Positions 12,681-28,900 of a stretch of DNA of 64,000 nucleotides are shown here, piece after piece. The stretch lies in NCBI RefSeq assembly GCF_019578655.1, contig NC_063257.1, forward strand, positions 8,742,001-8,806,000. Direction: 5' to 3'. The stretch is from Ricinus communis (lineage: Eukaryota > Streptophyta > Magnoliopsida > Malpighiales > Euphorbiaceae). The notes under the pieces were generated by a model that saw only the letters and a program-made list of their open reading frames with translations, made no database searches and was not told the DNA's origin. Position 1 is the stretch's first letter, and the number at the start of each line of letters is the position of its first letter. Both the position numbers and the translations under genes were made by a program.

Positions 12681-13753
12681 TATAGTTACTTTAATTCGTA
12701 ATTCACTGAAATGATTCAATGAAACAACATAGAAATATGCGGAGGCAAAGACTAGAATTAATGAAAGGTGTTTTTGAAGTGAGCGTTCGTTTGAATTCAA
12801 AAGCTGTGTGGTTTTTCCCGCTCTTTGAATTTTTTTGTTCTTTTTTTTTTTGTTTTTAGGCTGTGTTTTCGTTCAGCACTTGCTGCTGTACATTTTATGA
12901 AGTTACTCGCTGTACTCGCTTGCCAACTCACCAATCTTAAGGGTAAAATGGTATTTATGTTTGAATTTTGACTGATGCTGAAATGGATCTGCGGTTACTG
13001 TTTTACTTTTGGAGTGGATAAGGCTGCTTTGGATGGTTTCCACGTGGATGTCCAAACTTGTTTGATACTCCATCCACAGCTTTTTGGTCCTTTCGGTTCT
13101 TTTCTATTTTCTCTGTATATACGCTTGAATTTATTTATTTTTATTGAACAATGTCAATGGGTTTTCATTTAAAGACTTAAAGCGGTGGATTGGCCCAACA
13201 GAATTAAAGACTGAAAAAATTGGAAGTCACCGTGTATTCAATGGGTCGTTATTTGACATTAGATGACAACGATATTATAGAAATTTTATTTTTAATAAAA
13301 ATAAAATTGTTAATTTTTTAAAGTTTATATATACTCTATAAAATAAAATATAAATTTTATTAAATTTTATATTTATATTGCCTGTAATTATAAAAAAATA
13401 ATTTATTATTCTTTTCATTCAATAGTTATAACTAAATTTAAAAAATTTAATAATTTAAAATATATATAACACTTTGACATCGAATCGATTGTCGTATTTA
13501 ATATACATTATTTAAATAAGGTATCAAATTTTAAAAAATAACTAAATTAGTCCAACCAGAAAAATCTTGCTTACACATAGATGAGGTACGTTAGATTGCA
13601 TAGTATAATTTTGTTTTAAAATATAAATAGAATTTATAAATTTTGGACTCTTTATATATATATATATATAAATTTTTGAGATTTTTTCTATTTGATTTAA
13701 AATTATCTTTCGTCTAGCGGAAAGATCTTTCATTTTTAAGTAATTGAGCGTGA

Positions 13754-13787
13754 GAGCCAAATGAATCGAAAGATTCATGTTTGGTTC
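13754..13787 (+). ncRNA. Group II intron domain V, organellar-derived fragment
   Basis: These 34 nt are exactly the length of a canonical domain V. The 5' strand GAGCCAA pairs with TTGGTTC, the upper helix ATGAATC pairs with GATTCAT, the loop is GAAA, and a 2-nt GT bulge sits on the 3' side. The AGC triad is present. The following GGGAAGGGATC resembles the start of domain VI. Plant nuclear genomes commonly hold inserted plastid or mitochondrial DNA, so this is best read as a NUPT/NUMT remnant. Which intron it came from I cannot say; a plastid origin is my guess. Confidence 0.7.
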
Positions 13788-13954
13788 GGGAAGGGATCAT
13801 GGAAGAAAAAATATCTAATTTTCGGTATGAAACAAAAATTTTTAGGTTCATTGGGAATTTCCGAATTTCCCGTTTATTAAAAAAATTTCATTAATTTTTT
13901 AAATTTCTAATTGAAAAAACTAGAAAAATAAATCGACGGATTCTAAATTATAAC

Positions 13955-13990
<36 letters not shown>

Positions 13991-14499
13991 AAATCTTTGT
14001 CTATATATAAATAATTTTTATATAATGATAAAGATTAAAAGAAGTATATCAATGTTTATAAAAAAATTAAGTAAAATTTATCTATAGTGATATTTTATAT
14101 ATAAATAATTTAAACAAAATATCAATAAAAATATATTAATATCTTTAACAAAGTAAAATCTATAAATATCATTTATGAATTCACGAACTCTACAAAAGTT
14201 ACCAATTATAAACTCTTTAAAAATAATTAATTCATAAGAACATACAAATAATTTTAAAAATCTTAATTAGATCATCATCATTAACCGATATCTGAATTAT
14301 ATAAGGGAAAAAACCGAAAGGATTTATTTTTTCCAATGAAAGGTTACAAATATTGAGATATTCAGTAAACTTAATCAATAGACACATCAATTACAAATGA
14401 GCTTTTAGATGAACTAATTATCCAAATGATAACACTATATGTTTTCAAATCGACTTAGTTAAATTAAAGATTTAAAAGTTAAAAGTCTAATCGAAATTG

Positions 14500-15460
14500 A
14501 TATTATTTTTTATAGGATTAATTAATTTAACGTTCATGAATTATATCAAAATATATTAGTAGGTCTTTTTATTTTTAATAATTATTTTAAATTTATGTCT
14601 TTAAACTCCATTAAATTATTATATAATTTAGTTAAAAATAGACATTAAATGTGAAAAATGTCTAATATATTCCTAATGGATTAAATATTTTAAAATTTAT
14701 GAGTTTTGTTAGATTATACTAGTAGATTCTTATATTTTCATAATTAATTTTAATAATCTCTATTATTTTATTACGTTAAGCTATTACATCCCTGATTTAG
14801 AGAAAAATATTAAATGAAATTAAGATATCAATTATATTAATATCACTCACGATAGCCAACTCCAAACTTTGTATGTATATTTGTTCTATAATTAATTTAT
14901 ATATTAAAAGAATATGACTAAATTATAAATTATTTGACTTAATTTAATACTAAGTAAATTGACTAATTATAAAATATATTATCTAATAAAATATTTTATA
15001 TAATTTTATGTCAAATATTTCCTTTAGTTAAAGTATCTTAGTGCAAATTTTGATTTCTTTAAATTTTTCTAATAATTTATACTTTTAACTTTTAAACATT
15101 GAAGTATTTAAATTTAAAATATAAAATATTTTTTTTATTTAAAAATGTTATATTATAAATTTAGGCTAAATATTGTAATATTTCCTGATAATGATGTTAA
15201 AATTAATTATTAAAAATAGAGGAATCTATTAGTACGATTTGATAGAATTCAAGGATATTAAAATATCTCTACTTACAAGAGTAGAACTGGTATATTAAAT
15301 AAAGTTAACGGTTGATTAACGAAAAAATTTAACTGAATGATGTAATAGTTAATTTTATCAAATGAAAGATGTTAAAATTAATTATTAAAAATAGAGAGAC
15401 TTACTAGTGTAATATAATAAAACTCATAGACATTAAAATATTTGACCCTTTTCTATAATA
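14500..15460. repeat. Inverted and direct copies of a decayed repeat
   Basis: A motif around TTAAAATTAATTATTAAAAA, followed by an ACTAGT-like core and a run ending near ATTAAAATAT, occurs twice in plus orientation (about 15190-15270 and 15370-15450). It occurs again as its reverse complement near 14550-14600 and 14700-14760. The flanking GATGTAATAGTTAA near 15340 also has an inverted partner near 14775. The arrangement suggests a fold-back or nested non-autonomous DNA transposon. Confidence 0.45.
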
Positions 15461-18134
15461 TAAATTAGAATTATTTACTAATGATAAATATAATAGCTTT
15501 TATTAATATTGTTATGAGATTACTGTGTTTAATGTAGCATTTTCTTTAAATTTGATTGACCTTTTAAATTTAAAATAATTTTTTTAAACAGAAAATTAAA
15601 ATATCATAATTTGATAAATTTATAAAATCACATAAATAATAAAATAAAATTTTATATTATATAAAATTTAAGACTTTATATAAATACAATTAATATAAGA
15701 AATAATTCTTTACAGTTTTATTTGATAAAATATTAATAATTATATTATTAAAAGATTAATTGCATAAAAAACTGAAATATAATGATTATTTAAATGTATT
15801 ATGCAATAATATAATATTAATGTTAGTTTATCTATTTGGTTAAAGCACATTTATCGTAATTTGAATGTTACATATTTGAGTTTTTATTTATTTTTTTTGT
15901 TTAGAGGCTATCGTATTAATTGTATTCAAAGCAATTTATTTATGTGGTTCTATTATAATATTTAATTTTTTTTATTAAGAGGTTGTCATGTCAATTTTAT
16001 TAAATTAATTTACTCGTATAATTCACGATGGAGTCGCTAGTCCACTGGTTGGGTCAGTTAGGCTATTTCTTTTATAAAAATGAATTTAAATATGATCAAA
16101 TTAGATTATAGTTTATTCTATAGATCAATCAATTCAACTGATCGATATGAGTTTAGCAATTATGATAACACTCCATAGAACAACTACCGCATAAAAGAAT
16201 TTCAACATAAATTACCAATGACATAGCTATATTAGTTATTTGTGAAACCACAAAGAATCCCTTTGAAACCCTTAAAATAATTTATTTTTCATATAATTAA
16301 AAATGTAAAAATAGTCACACTAAAAAATTGGAGGAAAAAAAGGAAGAAAAAAGAGGCAAATAAAAGAAATAATAATTGTAATATCTTAAAAAGATAATTT
16401 TGTAAAGTACCAAGAGAGCAAATTTTTTATAAAAATAAATTATATATTAATTTTTTTTAAAAGGAGCTTTGGATTACATATACAGTAAATTTTATATTTA
16501 ATCATACATTTGGAATCAAATAAAATTTATGACATTAAAAAGATTATAATGTAATGAGAGCTTTTAAGTATTAAAATTATTCTTTTGACTTAATATATAA
16601 TTTTATTTATGAAGTAATTTTTAAAGAAATTCATATTTATGATAATATAATTAAATGTAATAATAGACATTTGTAATCAATGTTTAATTTTTCGATGTCT
16701 GAATAATTAATTATATTAAATATATAAAAATAAAGAAATAGAAGTAATACTGATTTTGGATTGGGTTTGAAGCGAATGATAAGCGGAAGAGTAAGTTGGG
16801 CGTTTTATGGTGGTGGCAACGGTGATGTTAAGGCTGTTTTGCCCTAATTCGCAAACTATAGATTTTTCTTTGATACAGCCGAATTGACTATTGAAATAGG
16901 GAACAAGGAGTGCGGGCATAAACGACATCTCATTTTAAACCGTGTGTCGTATTGGCGGCTGTTTGCTAATGGAGATGCAAGCTATTTGATATTAGTGAAT
17001 TTGACCCAGTTTTAGAAGTTATTTACATTTGGACAAGTTCCAGAATTTTATTTAATCCCGCAAGTATGACATGATGGCAAAAGATATTAATAACTGGATT
17101 ATCCTACAATGTGAAGTGAAGGCATCTCAAAGGATATATATACCTTCTAAACTATAATTTTTAAGTTAATAAAAAAATATTGAACTAAAATTACATTAAT
17201 TAGTTTTTAATTAGTTTTTAATACGATAGTATTAGCCAAGTAAATAATAATTAATGACCTATTTGGTCCAAGATCAATAATAAAAATGAGAATGAAATAA
17301 AGTAAAAATATGTATGATTATTTTTTATATATTATTTGGTTCAGTGGAGAATGAAAATTCAATTTTATTTATCATTGACACTAATAATTATATTTAATTA
17401 TTATTAAAATAATATTATTTAATTTGTTATTATAGTCTATAATAAATATAGTAAAACAACAATATAAAAAATAAAATTATTAGTTCATTCGTTTAACTAT
17501 TTATAATTATTTTGAATTGACTTTTAAGTGATTAAAAGCTTAAAAGAGGAGAGAATGAGTAATTTTCATTAGTGGAAGAATCTCATTTAGATTCTAAAAT
17601 AATTTCTTACTAACTAAACAATAATAAATAGAATTACTTATTCTAGTTCTTTTTCATACTCTATTATTTATCAAGCAAATCACTTTAAAGTTTTTTCCTT
17701 TCACATAAAATGATGAAAAAGTCCAACTCGAAAAGAATACACCCAAACATTATATATTCAATTTTAAATAATTAAACTATCTTAATTATATTTTTAATAT
17801 TATATTTAATTTATTAATTAGGTAATAATTTTGAATTTTAGAATAGTATGTTAACTATATTTTCATAGTTAATAACATAATTAATAAATCACATAATACT
17901 TTTTTACATGTTATTTATTTTTGATATAAGTACTATGTTAATGTATCATTTTTCGTATTTATTATATAATTAATATATTAACTAATAAGTTACTTTTTAA
18001 TTACACAATAATTCTAATGTGAAATAATATTTTAATTAATTTTTTTATTGTATTAACTAATAATTTATTTCCTTAATTATATAATATTTTCTAATTTCTA
18101 AAAGAAAATATCAATTATATTTATAATATTATTG

Positions 18135-18178
<44 letters not shown>

Positions 18179-18700
18179 CAAATAATTTTTATATTATTAC
18201 ATTAACAAAATTTTAAAACATAAAAAGTTTTACTAAAGTATATTCACTTAAAAACATATTAAATTATTTTATTTCAAAATATAATAAATAAATATAAAAT
18301 ATTAATATTTCTATTAATCTTTTTTTATAAATTTATTAAATTATTATTTATAATCAAATAATACTAAGAATTATACGACGTGGAAGTAAACTACTATTTT
18401 TCTTTTATATTCTATCATACTTACTATAAATTTGATAAATGAACCAAGTACTAGTTTGTTCATTTACGATAAAATCATCTAAGCCAAATTGGGATTTTCA
18501 ATAAAAAATTTCTTAATAATTGCCATGGTTAAACCAAATGAATCAATTATTTTCTAGTATCTATTGTTAAAAGTCCATTTGTAAGTCACAAGGACCCAAT
18601 TAAAATAAAATTGCAATGTCGGGGCTATTGTGACATTTAAGAAATTAGAGGTAGGCTTATGCAAATTAAAGAAAGTAGAAACCAATCTTTGGAACTACGA

Positions 18701-18727
18701 ATATTATATAAGACGCAGTTAGGGTTT
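18701..18727 (+). promoter_or_regulatory. RPL3 core promoter: TATA-like box plus telo-box
   Basis: ATTATATAA at about 18702-18711 is followed by TTAGGGTTT at 18719-18727, the reverse complement of the telo-box AAACCCTAA found in many plant ribosomal-protein promoters. The pyrimidine-rich leader follows. The start codon is at 19290, and an ACAAG/GTACAG donor near 18770 with an AG just before it suggests a 5' UTR intron (inference). Confidence 0.55.
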
Positions 18728-19289
18728 ATTAAGGGTCTCTGGAGCTAGACTTGAGTAGCCGCACGATACAAGGTACAGAGCTCACCTCTTTTCCTACTCT
18801 CTCTTTCTCTCTCACACACATTCTGTGTTTGGTTGCTGAGAAAGTTTAGGAAAATGGAAAAAGCTAAACAATATCTGGCGTTTAGATCTCACTGTTAGAG
18901 CTGATTGTTATCGTTTAATTCTGTTGGAAATGGTTTAAACAAAAAAGAGTTGGTTTTATTATTTTGCATTTCTCTGTAAACATCTCTTGATGTTTCATTA
19001 AGGTTATTTTTTCAGTAGAAATTTTAAAGCATAGCACTTTGCTTTCTCTCTGTGTAATCTTTGAGGTTCAACAAAATATACGTCAATGTTTTTAACATGT
19101 TTCGTGATTTAAATCCAATAGTGTATTTTTAGGTGTTTCATGCATCTTGTTTTTTTCTCTGATCTCTTTATACTTTTATTATTTTTAAAACTATCATTAT
19201 GTTTGGGATTTTGAATAATGTTAATCTTGAATTTGTTACTAATTCATAGATGTTTCGTTTTTGTGGTGGTGAAGGAGTAGGATAAGAAG

Positions 19290-21222
<1,933 letters not shown>

Positions 21223-22944
21223 TCGTCGAGCAAACAGATATCAAATTTTGATTTATCCTAGTGAATTAGTTGATTTACAATTTTTATGCCAGAGGTGTTT
21301 GTTTTAGACAGCTGTGCGATGGTTTCCTTATTTTGGTTGTTTGAACTGCCAAGAGCTGTGAACTATTCCTGAATTTGATGTTTCTGTTGAATTACTTGTT
21401 ATTTTAAGTTGCTGAATAGTTTTATTTGCAAGGTCACTTGCTGTCGGCTTGCCATCTGTTACAGTTGGGGTGATTATGCTCTATATGGGTTCAGGATTAA
21501 TCTTCAGGGCAACAATTTCTGTTTCATGATTAATACAAAGTATTACAAGGAAATTGGATGAAATTTATTAAAAAAAATTATTATTTTAAAAGTTAATTAA
21601 AGAATTCATTTTATTTAAAGATAAATCTAATTTTTAAATTTAGTTATCTCCATGGGTAATTTTTTAATGTTACCATATTGAACATTTCTTCCATATATAT
21701 ATATATATATATATTAAAATAAACTTTTGGCATTTTATTTGAAACCCTAAAGAAACAAAGACATGGCAATGCACTAAAAGGGGCTAAATTGAAGTACTTT
21801 ATTATTTTATAAAGTTATTCTTCTTCTCAAAGTTATTGTATTACATGCATAATTAATCTCTTTTTTTTGGAAACTACATGCATAATTAATCTTAAGATAC
21901 CAGCTATTTGCCATAACGATTATTAAATTCTTTTATATAATTATGAACCCTCTTTTCCTTCTAACATTTAAAAAAAAAAATCTTTCCAGAACCAAAATAA
22001 TAAAAAGGATAATATATTGGGTCCCAAATATTAAATAAATAGTAATAAAAATCTGGTCCCACCACTACTCAGCTCCAAACCAAAGTAAAGCACAAATATA
22101 TTTTTTATAAGGAGAGGGAGAGATAGGGTAAAATAAAAACAGCTTCGAACCGCAACAACAACATGCGTAGCAGTCGATCTATACTAGTACATCTCTTCTG
22201 ATTCTCTCTCTCTCTCTCTCTCTCTCTTCAGGCAAGTCCTCTGCTTCTCTCTCTTCGCTTTTAGATTTTCACTAGCCTTTTTCTCTATGCATATATGGTC
22301 TGTTTTGCAGCTAAGAAAAACAAAAACATCTTATTGATAAACGAAGTTAATTACCTTGATAATTTCATAGCGTGAGTGCACTGTGTTAGCTCTTGTTTTA
22401 TTAGATTTTGTTGAAACAATGTTTCCTTTTTGACTTTTCTCTCTGCTTCTAGGGTTTTCAGTTAAACAACAAATTTCACTTGCTCTTTTGACCGTTTTAT
22501 TATTTTATTTTAATTGCTCTGATATTGATTACTACTGATTTTGTTTTTGTTTTTTTTTTTTTTTTTTTTTTTTTTACATTTTCAATTTTGTTTTTTTAAG
22601 AAATGGATTGCTTATGATATACGCGTGGATTGTTGGATACAAAGGCAATTGCTTAATTAGTTTATATTTTTGTAGCTGCTTTAAAAAGAAATTACTTGCA
22701 TTGATTTATTGTTTGGTTTTAAGCAAGTTGTTGATTGAATATCGGCCCACATGTAAATTGTAAAAGTTGATGTTGCTTTGAGCAATTAAAGGGGTGTTGT
22801 TATTTGTTTTGTTTGCGAGTGGGGGGAGTTGGTATATTTAGTTGCTTCCATTTTGAGCTATGAAAGTAAGTCTTTTAATGCATTATGATTCTTTTTGTGG
22901 AAATGAAGAATTATTAAACCTGACTTGTTACAGGGTGCTTCAAA
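21223..22944. other. RPL3 3' UTR, AT-rich spacer and PTB leader
   Basis: Bases to about 21540 are probably the RPL3 3' UTR. An AT microsatellite lies at about 21690-21713 and an isolated AAACCCTAA near 21742. The PTB 5' leader probably begins around 22150. It holds a CT repeat at about 22203-22230, and a T-run of about 30 near 22546-22575 lies within what looks like a 5' UTR intron ending in TTGTTACAG just before the start codon region. Confidence 0.55.
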
Positions 22945-25900
22945 ATGGCAGAACCTTCCAAAGTTATTCACGTTCGCAATGTTGGGCATGAAATTTCTGA
23001 AGTATGGTTTTCCCTCTCTGTCTCACTCGCATACACACTCTCTCTTGCGCGCGTGTGGATATGCACACATGATTATGCAATTAATAGTCCTACCTTAACC
23101 ATTTTATATGGTATCTTTATGTATTCAAATTGTTATATATTTATCTCCAGAAGAATTATAGGAGTGGCATTGCTTTTTGACATTTATTACTCACTTCATA
23201 AGATTTATGTTTCCTCATTTTCTCTGTAAAAATCCTGTTAAATTCATTAATGCTAAATTTATTGACTTTTGGGTCAGTGTTTTGGCATTCATGAACTCAA
23301 TGTACGAAGCACCCTTTGTGGTTTGGGAGTTTCTCATTTACAACTATGATAGAAGAAATTCAATGAACTCTAAACTGGAAGTTATTTGGAAGATTTTGAC
23401 AATAGGATTTACCTTGATTATAATCAATGAAAGGGCATTGCAATTCTGATTTTTTTCCGTCTCAAGTTAATTGGGATGTTACCTCAGTGCTAGATGAAAA
23501 GTAAAAGAAATCTTTTGTATCTAGATGAATAAACATGTAGCATGATTTGAGCTACCATTTGTTTAGCCTGAGGTAATTGCGTTGCTGCTGATGACTAAGG
23601 TTGAACTCAATCTAGTTAATAAGGTAGAAGCACAGGATCATAAGTAATTCTACTTGCTGTTATATCTTAAGTAAAATTATTACTTTTTTATCAAACCAAA
23701 CTTGCTACACAAAATTATTACTTGCTGACAATTTTTTCCGGAGTCAAATTGCATCTCTGTAATTGTGTAGCGGTGGACACTACAAGAAATTTTGTTAAGT
23801 CTGCCATATTATCTTGAGAATTATTATAGATTTGTGGAATGGTATTCTTATACTAGATAAGTATTTTAATACCTGATGCACCATCAACTATCCTTTGCAG
23901 AATGATCTGCTTCAGCTTTTCCAGCCATTCGGAGTGATAACTAAGCTTGTCATGCTTCGTGCTAAAAATCAGGTTTTTCTTTTCTTTTCTCTTTGATGCT
24001 GATCAGACATTGGCAATTACCTATGCATTCACTTGCAAAAGGCTTCAGCATTATCTCTACTAAATCTGCAGGCTCTCCTCCAAATGCAAGATATCCCTTC
24101 CGCCATTAATGCTCTGCAATTTTATGGAAATGTCCAGCCGACCATAAGGTGTGCCAAAATCAGATATGCTTTTTGTTAGGAACCTTGCAGCAAAAATATT
24201 TCATTTGATTTAATGTAGAATCTGCTGCTCTTAATAGCTATTGTTTCTCATTTCAACTTTTCTAACTGTAATAATTGTCAATCTTTTCTTCTTTTACTAG
24301 GGGTAGGAATGTTTATGTCCAGTTCTCATCACATCAGGAACTAACCACAATGGATCAAAATTCCCAAGGACGGGCAGATGAGGTTGGTGCTTGTAGCCTA
24401 ATATGTTTAAAGAGATATCATGTTCTTTATATTTGTACATGAAGAATTTTTAATGGACCAAATATTTTGTGCAATTGTTTTTTGATTGCTACATGTCAGT
24501 TGATATTGCCTTAAAATATTGGACACATTAGGATTGTTTTTATCCGGAAGAAGGAGAAAGGATTCTTATTGTGCTTGTTCATGAACCAAAGGAGCAAAAT
24601 AAGTATTTGGGTTATAACCTCTTATCTAAGTTGGGAAGCTTTTATTTGTCAAGTGTTGGCTTATAGAGGAACAAAACTTTATAATTTAGTGTAAGCTGTA
24701 AATCATCGGGGATGTTACTATAATGGATGATTGTGTCTTTGGATGACCAGCCTTTTGTATTAGCAGTTCGATTTAAGTCCAACTTTGATGGGATCAACAT
24801 TATTGGTCTTACTTCTTACAATGCAATTCAAGGGATTAGAAGAGGATTGAATTAATTAAAGTGTAACTTTTCCTTCTTGGACTGCATAATATTGTCAGTT
24901 GTACTACACTCTGTAAAACTTGAATAGCAGATTTTGGTATTTTTCTGTGGCATTTGATCCATGTTATTCTGATGATGATGATGTTAATTTCTTTAATTAT
25001 TAAACTGAAGAGACTAAGCATTTTCAAGTGTTTTTTTTTTTTTTTTCAGAAATACTGTCTGACATATAAATATAAATTAATTCACTATTATTGGATAATC
25101 TTGAAGCATTTTTCTGTTGAAGTTATGGACCAATGCTTTTCTTGACCTGTTTGATGTGTTTGTTTCTAAAAATTTCACATGCATACATTTTGCACCAGAA
25201 TAGCATCATTTTGAAAATGAATTAGAACTTTATAATGTGTTATGATCTATAAATTTAAGCTCATCTGGTTTGCCGTTCTCATCTTGTACTTCTCATTTTT
25301 TTGCTCGTCATTTTGCATTGTGTTAAATGCTTTCAGTATGCTTTGTTATTATTCATTTGTTCTTTTTGGTTCTTCGTTTATGTAGATATAATTCTCTATG
25401 TATCTCTCTTCTCCCTATCTATGCTTCTCTATTTATTCTCTTCTCTCTCTTCTGTCTCTATGCTGGTTTGCTGTTGGGAACTCCGGATGCTCAGCCGAAT
25501 CGAATTCTTTTAGTTACAATCCATCACATGCTATATCCTATTACAGTGGAAGTGCTACATCAAGTTTTTTCTCCTCATGGATTTGTGGAGAAGATTGTCA
25601 CATTTCAGAAGTCGGCTGGTCAGCTTCTTCAAGTTTTCTTCTCTTTCTCTCTCTCCACTCTATTTCTCTCTCAATCTTTAATTTCCACCTAGATTAGTTC
25701 TGAATTTTTTTGGTAAGGCCTTTTTGTATGCTTATCTTTTCATGATCAGTGTCCAAATGGTCATATCAAGTATCTTTATAGTTGGACTTGTGAATAAATC
25801 TGTGTTTTGTTTTTCCTAACTCTTTTCTTTTGAGTTTTATGGATTTCTCTTATGCATTCAGAAAGTGACAGAGGCATAATGATTTCAAAGAGTTGTGACT

Positions 25901-28900
25901 AAGAGTTTTCATTGTTTTTAATAGTTCTTTTCTCTTTCTATTACTTCATGCTGTTCAGGTTTTCAAGCCCTTATTCAGTATCAGTTACGCCAGAGTGCTG
26001 TTGCAGCTAGGACTGCTCTTCAGGTATTTTTGCATCTGTATGCTTTGTGTGACTGTCATTTAGAATTTTTGTTTTCTTCTTGCAAGTTGCTTGATTCGGA
26101 TGAATTTTTGGATGCTGCTTCTTTTTTAGGGACGTAATATATATGATGGTTGCTGTCAGCTGGACATCCAATTTTCAAAGTAAGTTACAAGTAATGACAA
26201 GATCTTGGAAATTTTATTGCTCCTTAATGCTCTTCTTTTCTCACTTCTTAATTTTTTTTATTTGAATTTTGTTATCTATTCTGTGTCTTTTTTTCTTTTG
26301 GGTGTGTGGGTTTCACAACTGGCCATGCTTGCTTACTCATGTTTACAAATGGTTGTTTCCAACTCCTTAGACTGTCTACAGAAATTCTGATTCCTGTTCT
26401 TCCTGTTGTTATTAATTGATCCATTGTATTTGCATTCCAGCTTGGATGAGTTGCAAGTGAACTACAATAATGATCGATCAAGGTGTGTGAATAGTTGAAT
26501 GGGATCCCTGTGTAAACACACTTTTATCTTTCTGACAATATCCTACCAGTGTTACTAAATACTATCATCTCTCTTTGGACAGGGATTTCACTAACCCACA
26601 TCTGCCTGCTGAACAGAAAGGCAGATCTTCACAAGTAGGCTCCATTCTCTGGTTTTCATTTTCTGGGGCTTGTATGTTTGTTGGTTGATAGGTGGTTTGA
26701 AATTATAGAATTCCTGTATTTTCTTTTGTCCAACAGGCTGGATATGGTGATGCAGGAGGTATGTATGCCCTTCAAGCTACTGGAGCAAGGGCAAGTGTTG
26801 AATTTGGAAGCTACATAATGATCTGCTACTCTTAGTTCTTTGTTTGTCTTGCTTGAGCATTAACTAACAGGATTTCGTTTTTTTCTTTTTCGTTTATTGC
26901 AGTTGCATATCCACAGGTTAGAACTTTATCTTCTATCTGTAATTTCAGGATTTATCTGCTGACTGTTATCACAATTTTTACCTTTTATTTTTCTGATCAA
27001 TATGAGTTATACATATACAATTGTCTAAATGATGTAAAATATTGAACTCTGTTGCCAGCTTTATTGATTTGCTTTAGGATCAGCAATCAAACTCATCTGA
27101 TTACTGAGATGAGGTTTCGAATTGCTAAACTTAAACATAAATGTGATGGGTGCAGTGAAAATGGATTTGAGGAAACTAAAACTGAACTAGAATATCTTTA
27201 TTTTGATGTTATGTGGACATCGTAGATATCCATATTCTCTGTCATATTTCCTCCAAATATTTCGTAATGTGCCTGGTTCTGCTGGTAGAAGCATCAGATT
27301 CCCTAAGTTTATGAACATTTTAGACTTCCAGATTCTGTAATTTGTAAGTGGAAAAATATTTGTTATTCCCTCAGAATGGGGAAGAAGGGAAATAACAGGG
27401 CATGGGATGATACCTTGGAGTTTTATGTGGCTTGATTTTCTTTTTTTTGGGTGTATTTCTGGGAAGTCTACACATGCATAGACATGGCTTATATCACTTC
27501 TGCTATTAGGTATATGAGATTGCTAGGAAGTTTCATGTGATAGCCTTGTCATTTTTGTTTGGCCCTCTTTAAGATGATTGTTCCAGCTTCTTTAGTTGAA
27601 AAAGGTGTCTTAAATGCAAAAGTTATTTAGATTAGGATTGTGGTACCATTTGATTGATCATCTTTTGATATATTAGATGGCCAATGCTGCTGCTATTGCT
27701 GCTGCCTTTGGTGGAGGTCTGCCTCCTGGAATCAGTGGAACAAATGATAGGTGTACGGTTCTCGTGTCCAATTTAAATCCTGATGTAAGTTATATCTAAC
27801 TCTGTATTTTTCTATGAATAATTATTTTTTGGTTGGCTCATTTGGCATTCAAGATTAAAAAAATTTCTGTGGTCAGAAAATAGACGAGGATAAACTCTTC
27901 AACCTGTTTTCCTTATATGGGAACATTGTGAGGATTAAACTTCTCCGCAATAAACCTGATCATGCACTTGTTCAGATGGGGGATGGCTTTCAGGCTGAAT
28001 TGGCAGTACACTTCTTAAAGGTTTGGTTCATAAAGCTTCTTGAGCTACATTGCATTGATTGGTTGGGAATACTTGTAAATATATCTGTATGATTATATTT
28101 CATTTTCCCTTTTATTTGGCTATACTTGGCATCTAACCCTTTAAATTAATGGTTTTTTGAAATTTCAGTTCTCATTGGTGAATGTAGCTTACTCTCTAGC
28201 ATTTAACTTCATTAGTTTAGTGAAAATTTTGCCAAAGTAATACTAAGTGCATATATCTTTTTTTTTCTGTTATAATAAAACAATGCATAAGAAATCTCTA
28301 GGATCTAGAGGGTCTCATGAGTATGATCAATTGTTTGTTTTATTCTTGTTTTCTTAATTTCTATTCTTTTGGTTCGTCTTTACTTGTGTTTTAAGCACTA
28401 TGTACCATGTTGATTTTTCTTATCTGATGCAGTAGTCAACTCTCTTTTATCTTATTTTTATATGCCTGTCATGTAATATGAAGTGTCTATTAGAAGTTTG
28501 TGTCCCTTGATTTAAATAATATCAAGTTAAATGACTTTAGGAAAGATTTTATTATTAGTTGGTCAAACAATAATGTCTGTCCCTTAGGGTCGGATATTTT
28601 GTGTTAGATAACACATGAATTAGGAATTTTATCCCTGTTTTTTGTTTACTTCAGTCTTCCAGTTTCTCTTACCTTTCATTTACTGGATCCTACCGTTTGA
28701 TGTTTTTATATGGATCAAATTTCCATTTATGTTATCAGAGTGCTAATTTTGCTTCTTGTCTTTTGTTTCATCAAATATATTAACCTGATGCTCTTCTACT
28801 TTTGGAATTCAATGGGTCTTCTAATGTGGAATAGGGTGCGGTGCTTTTTGGGAAGCGATTGGAGGTCAACTTTTCAAAGCATCCAAATATAACTCAAGGT

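Larger units (their letters stand above)
12681..18690. other. AT-rich intergenic region with no intact gene
   Basis: About 6 kb without a convincing protein gene. It holds AT microsatellites at about 13650-13670, 13958-13987 and 18131-18176, a group II intron domain V fragment at 13754-13787, and inverted/direct repeat copies between about 14500 and 15460. A less AT-rich patch lies at 16740-17000, with a 70-codon minus-strand open frame (16928-16716) that I do not recognise. The rest looks like decayed transposon sequence. Confidence 0.7.

Noticed and set aside
18131..18176. Long AT dinucleotide run as an origin or matrix-attachment site
   Set aside because: Simple AT microsatellites are common in these spacers, and nothing else supports a specific function.
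24972..25015. TGATGATGATGATG followed by CTGA in a PTB intron, as a possible C/D snoRNA
   Set aside because: The spacing is short, there is no terminal stem, and the interior is AT-only with no plausible guide sequence.
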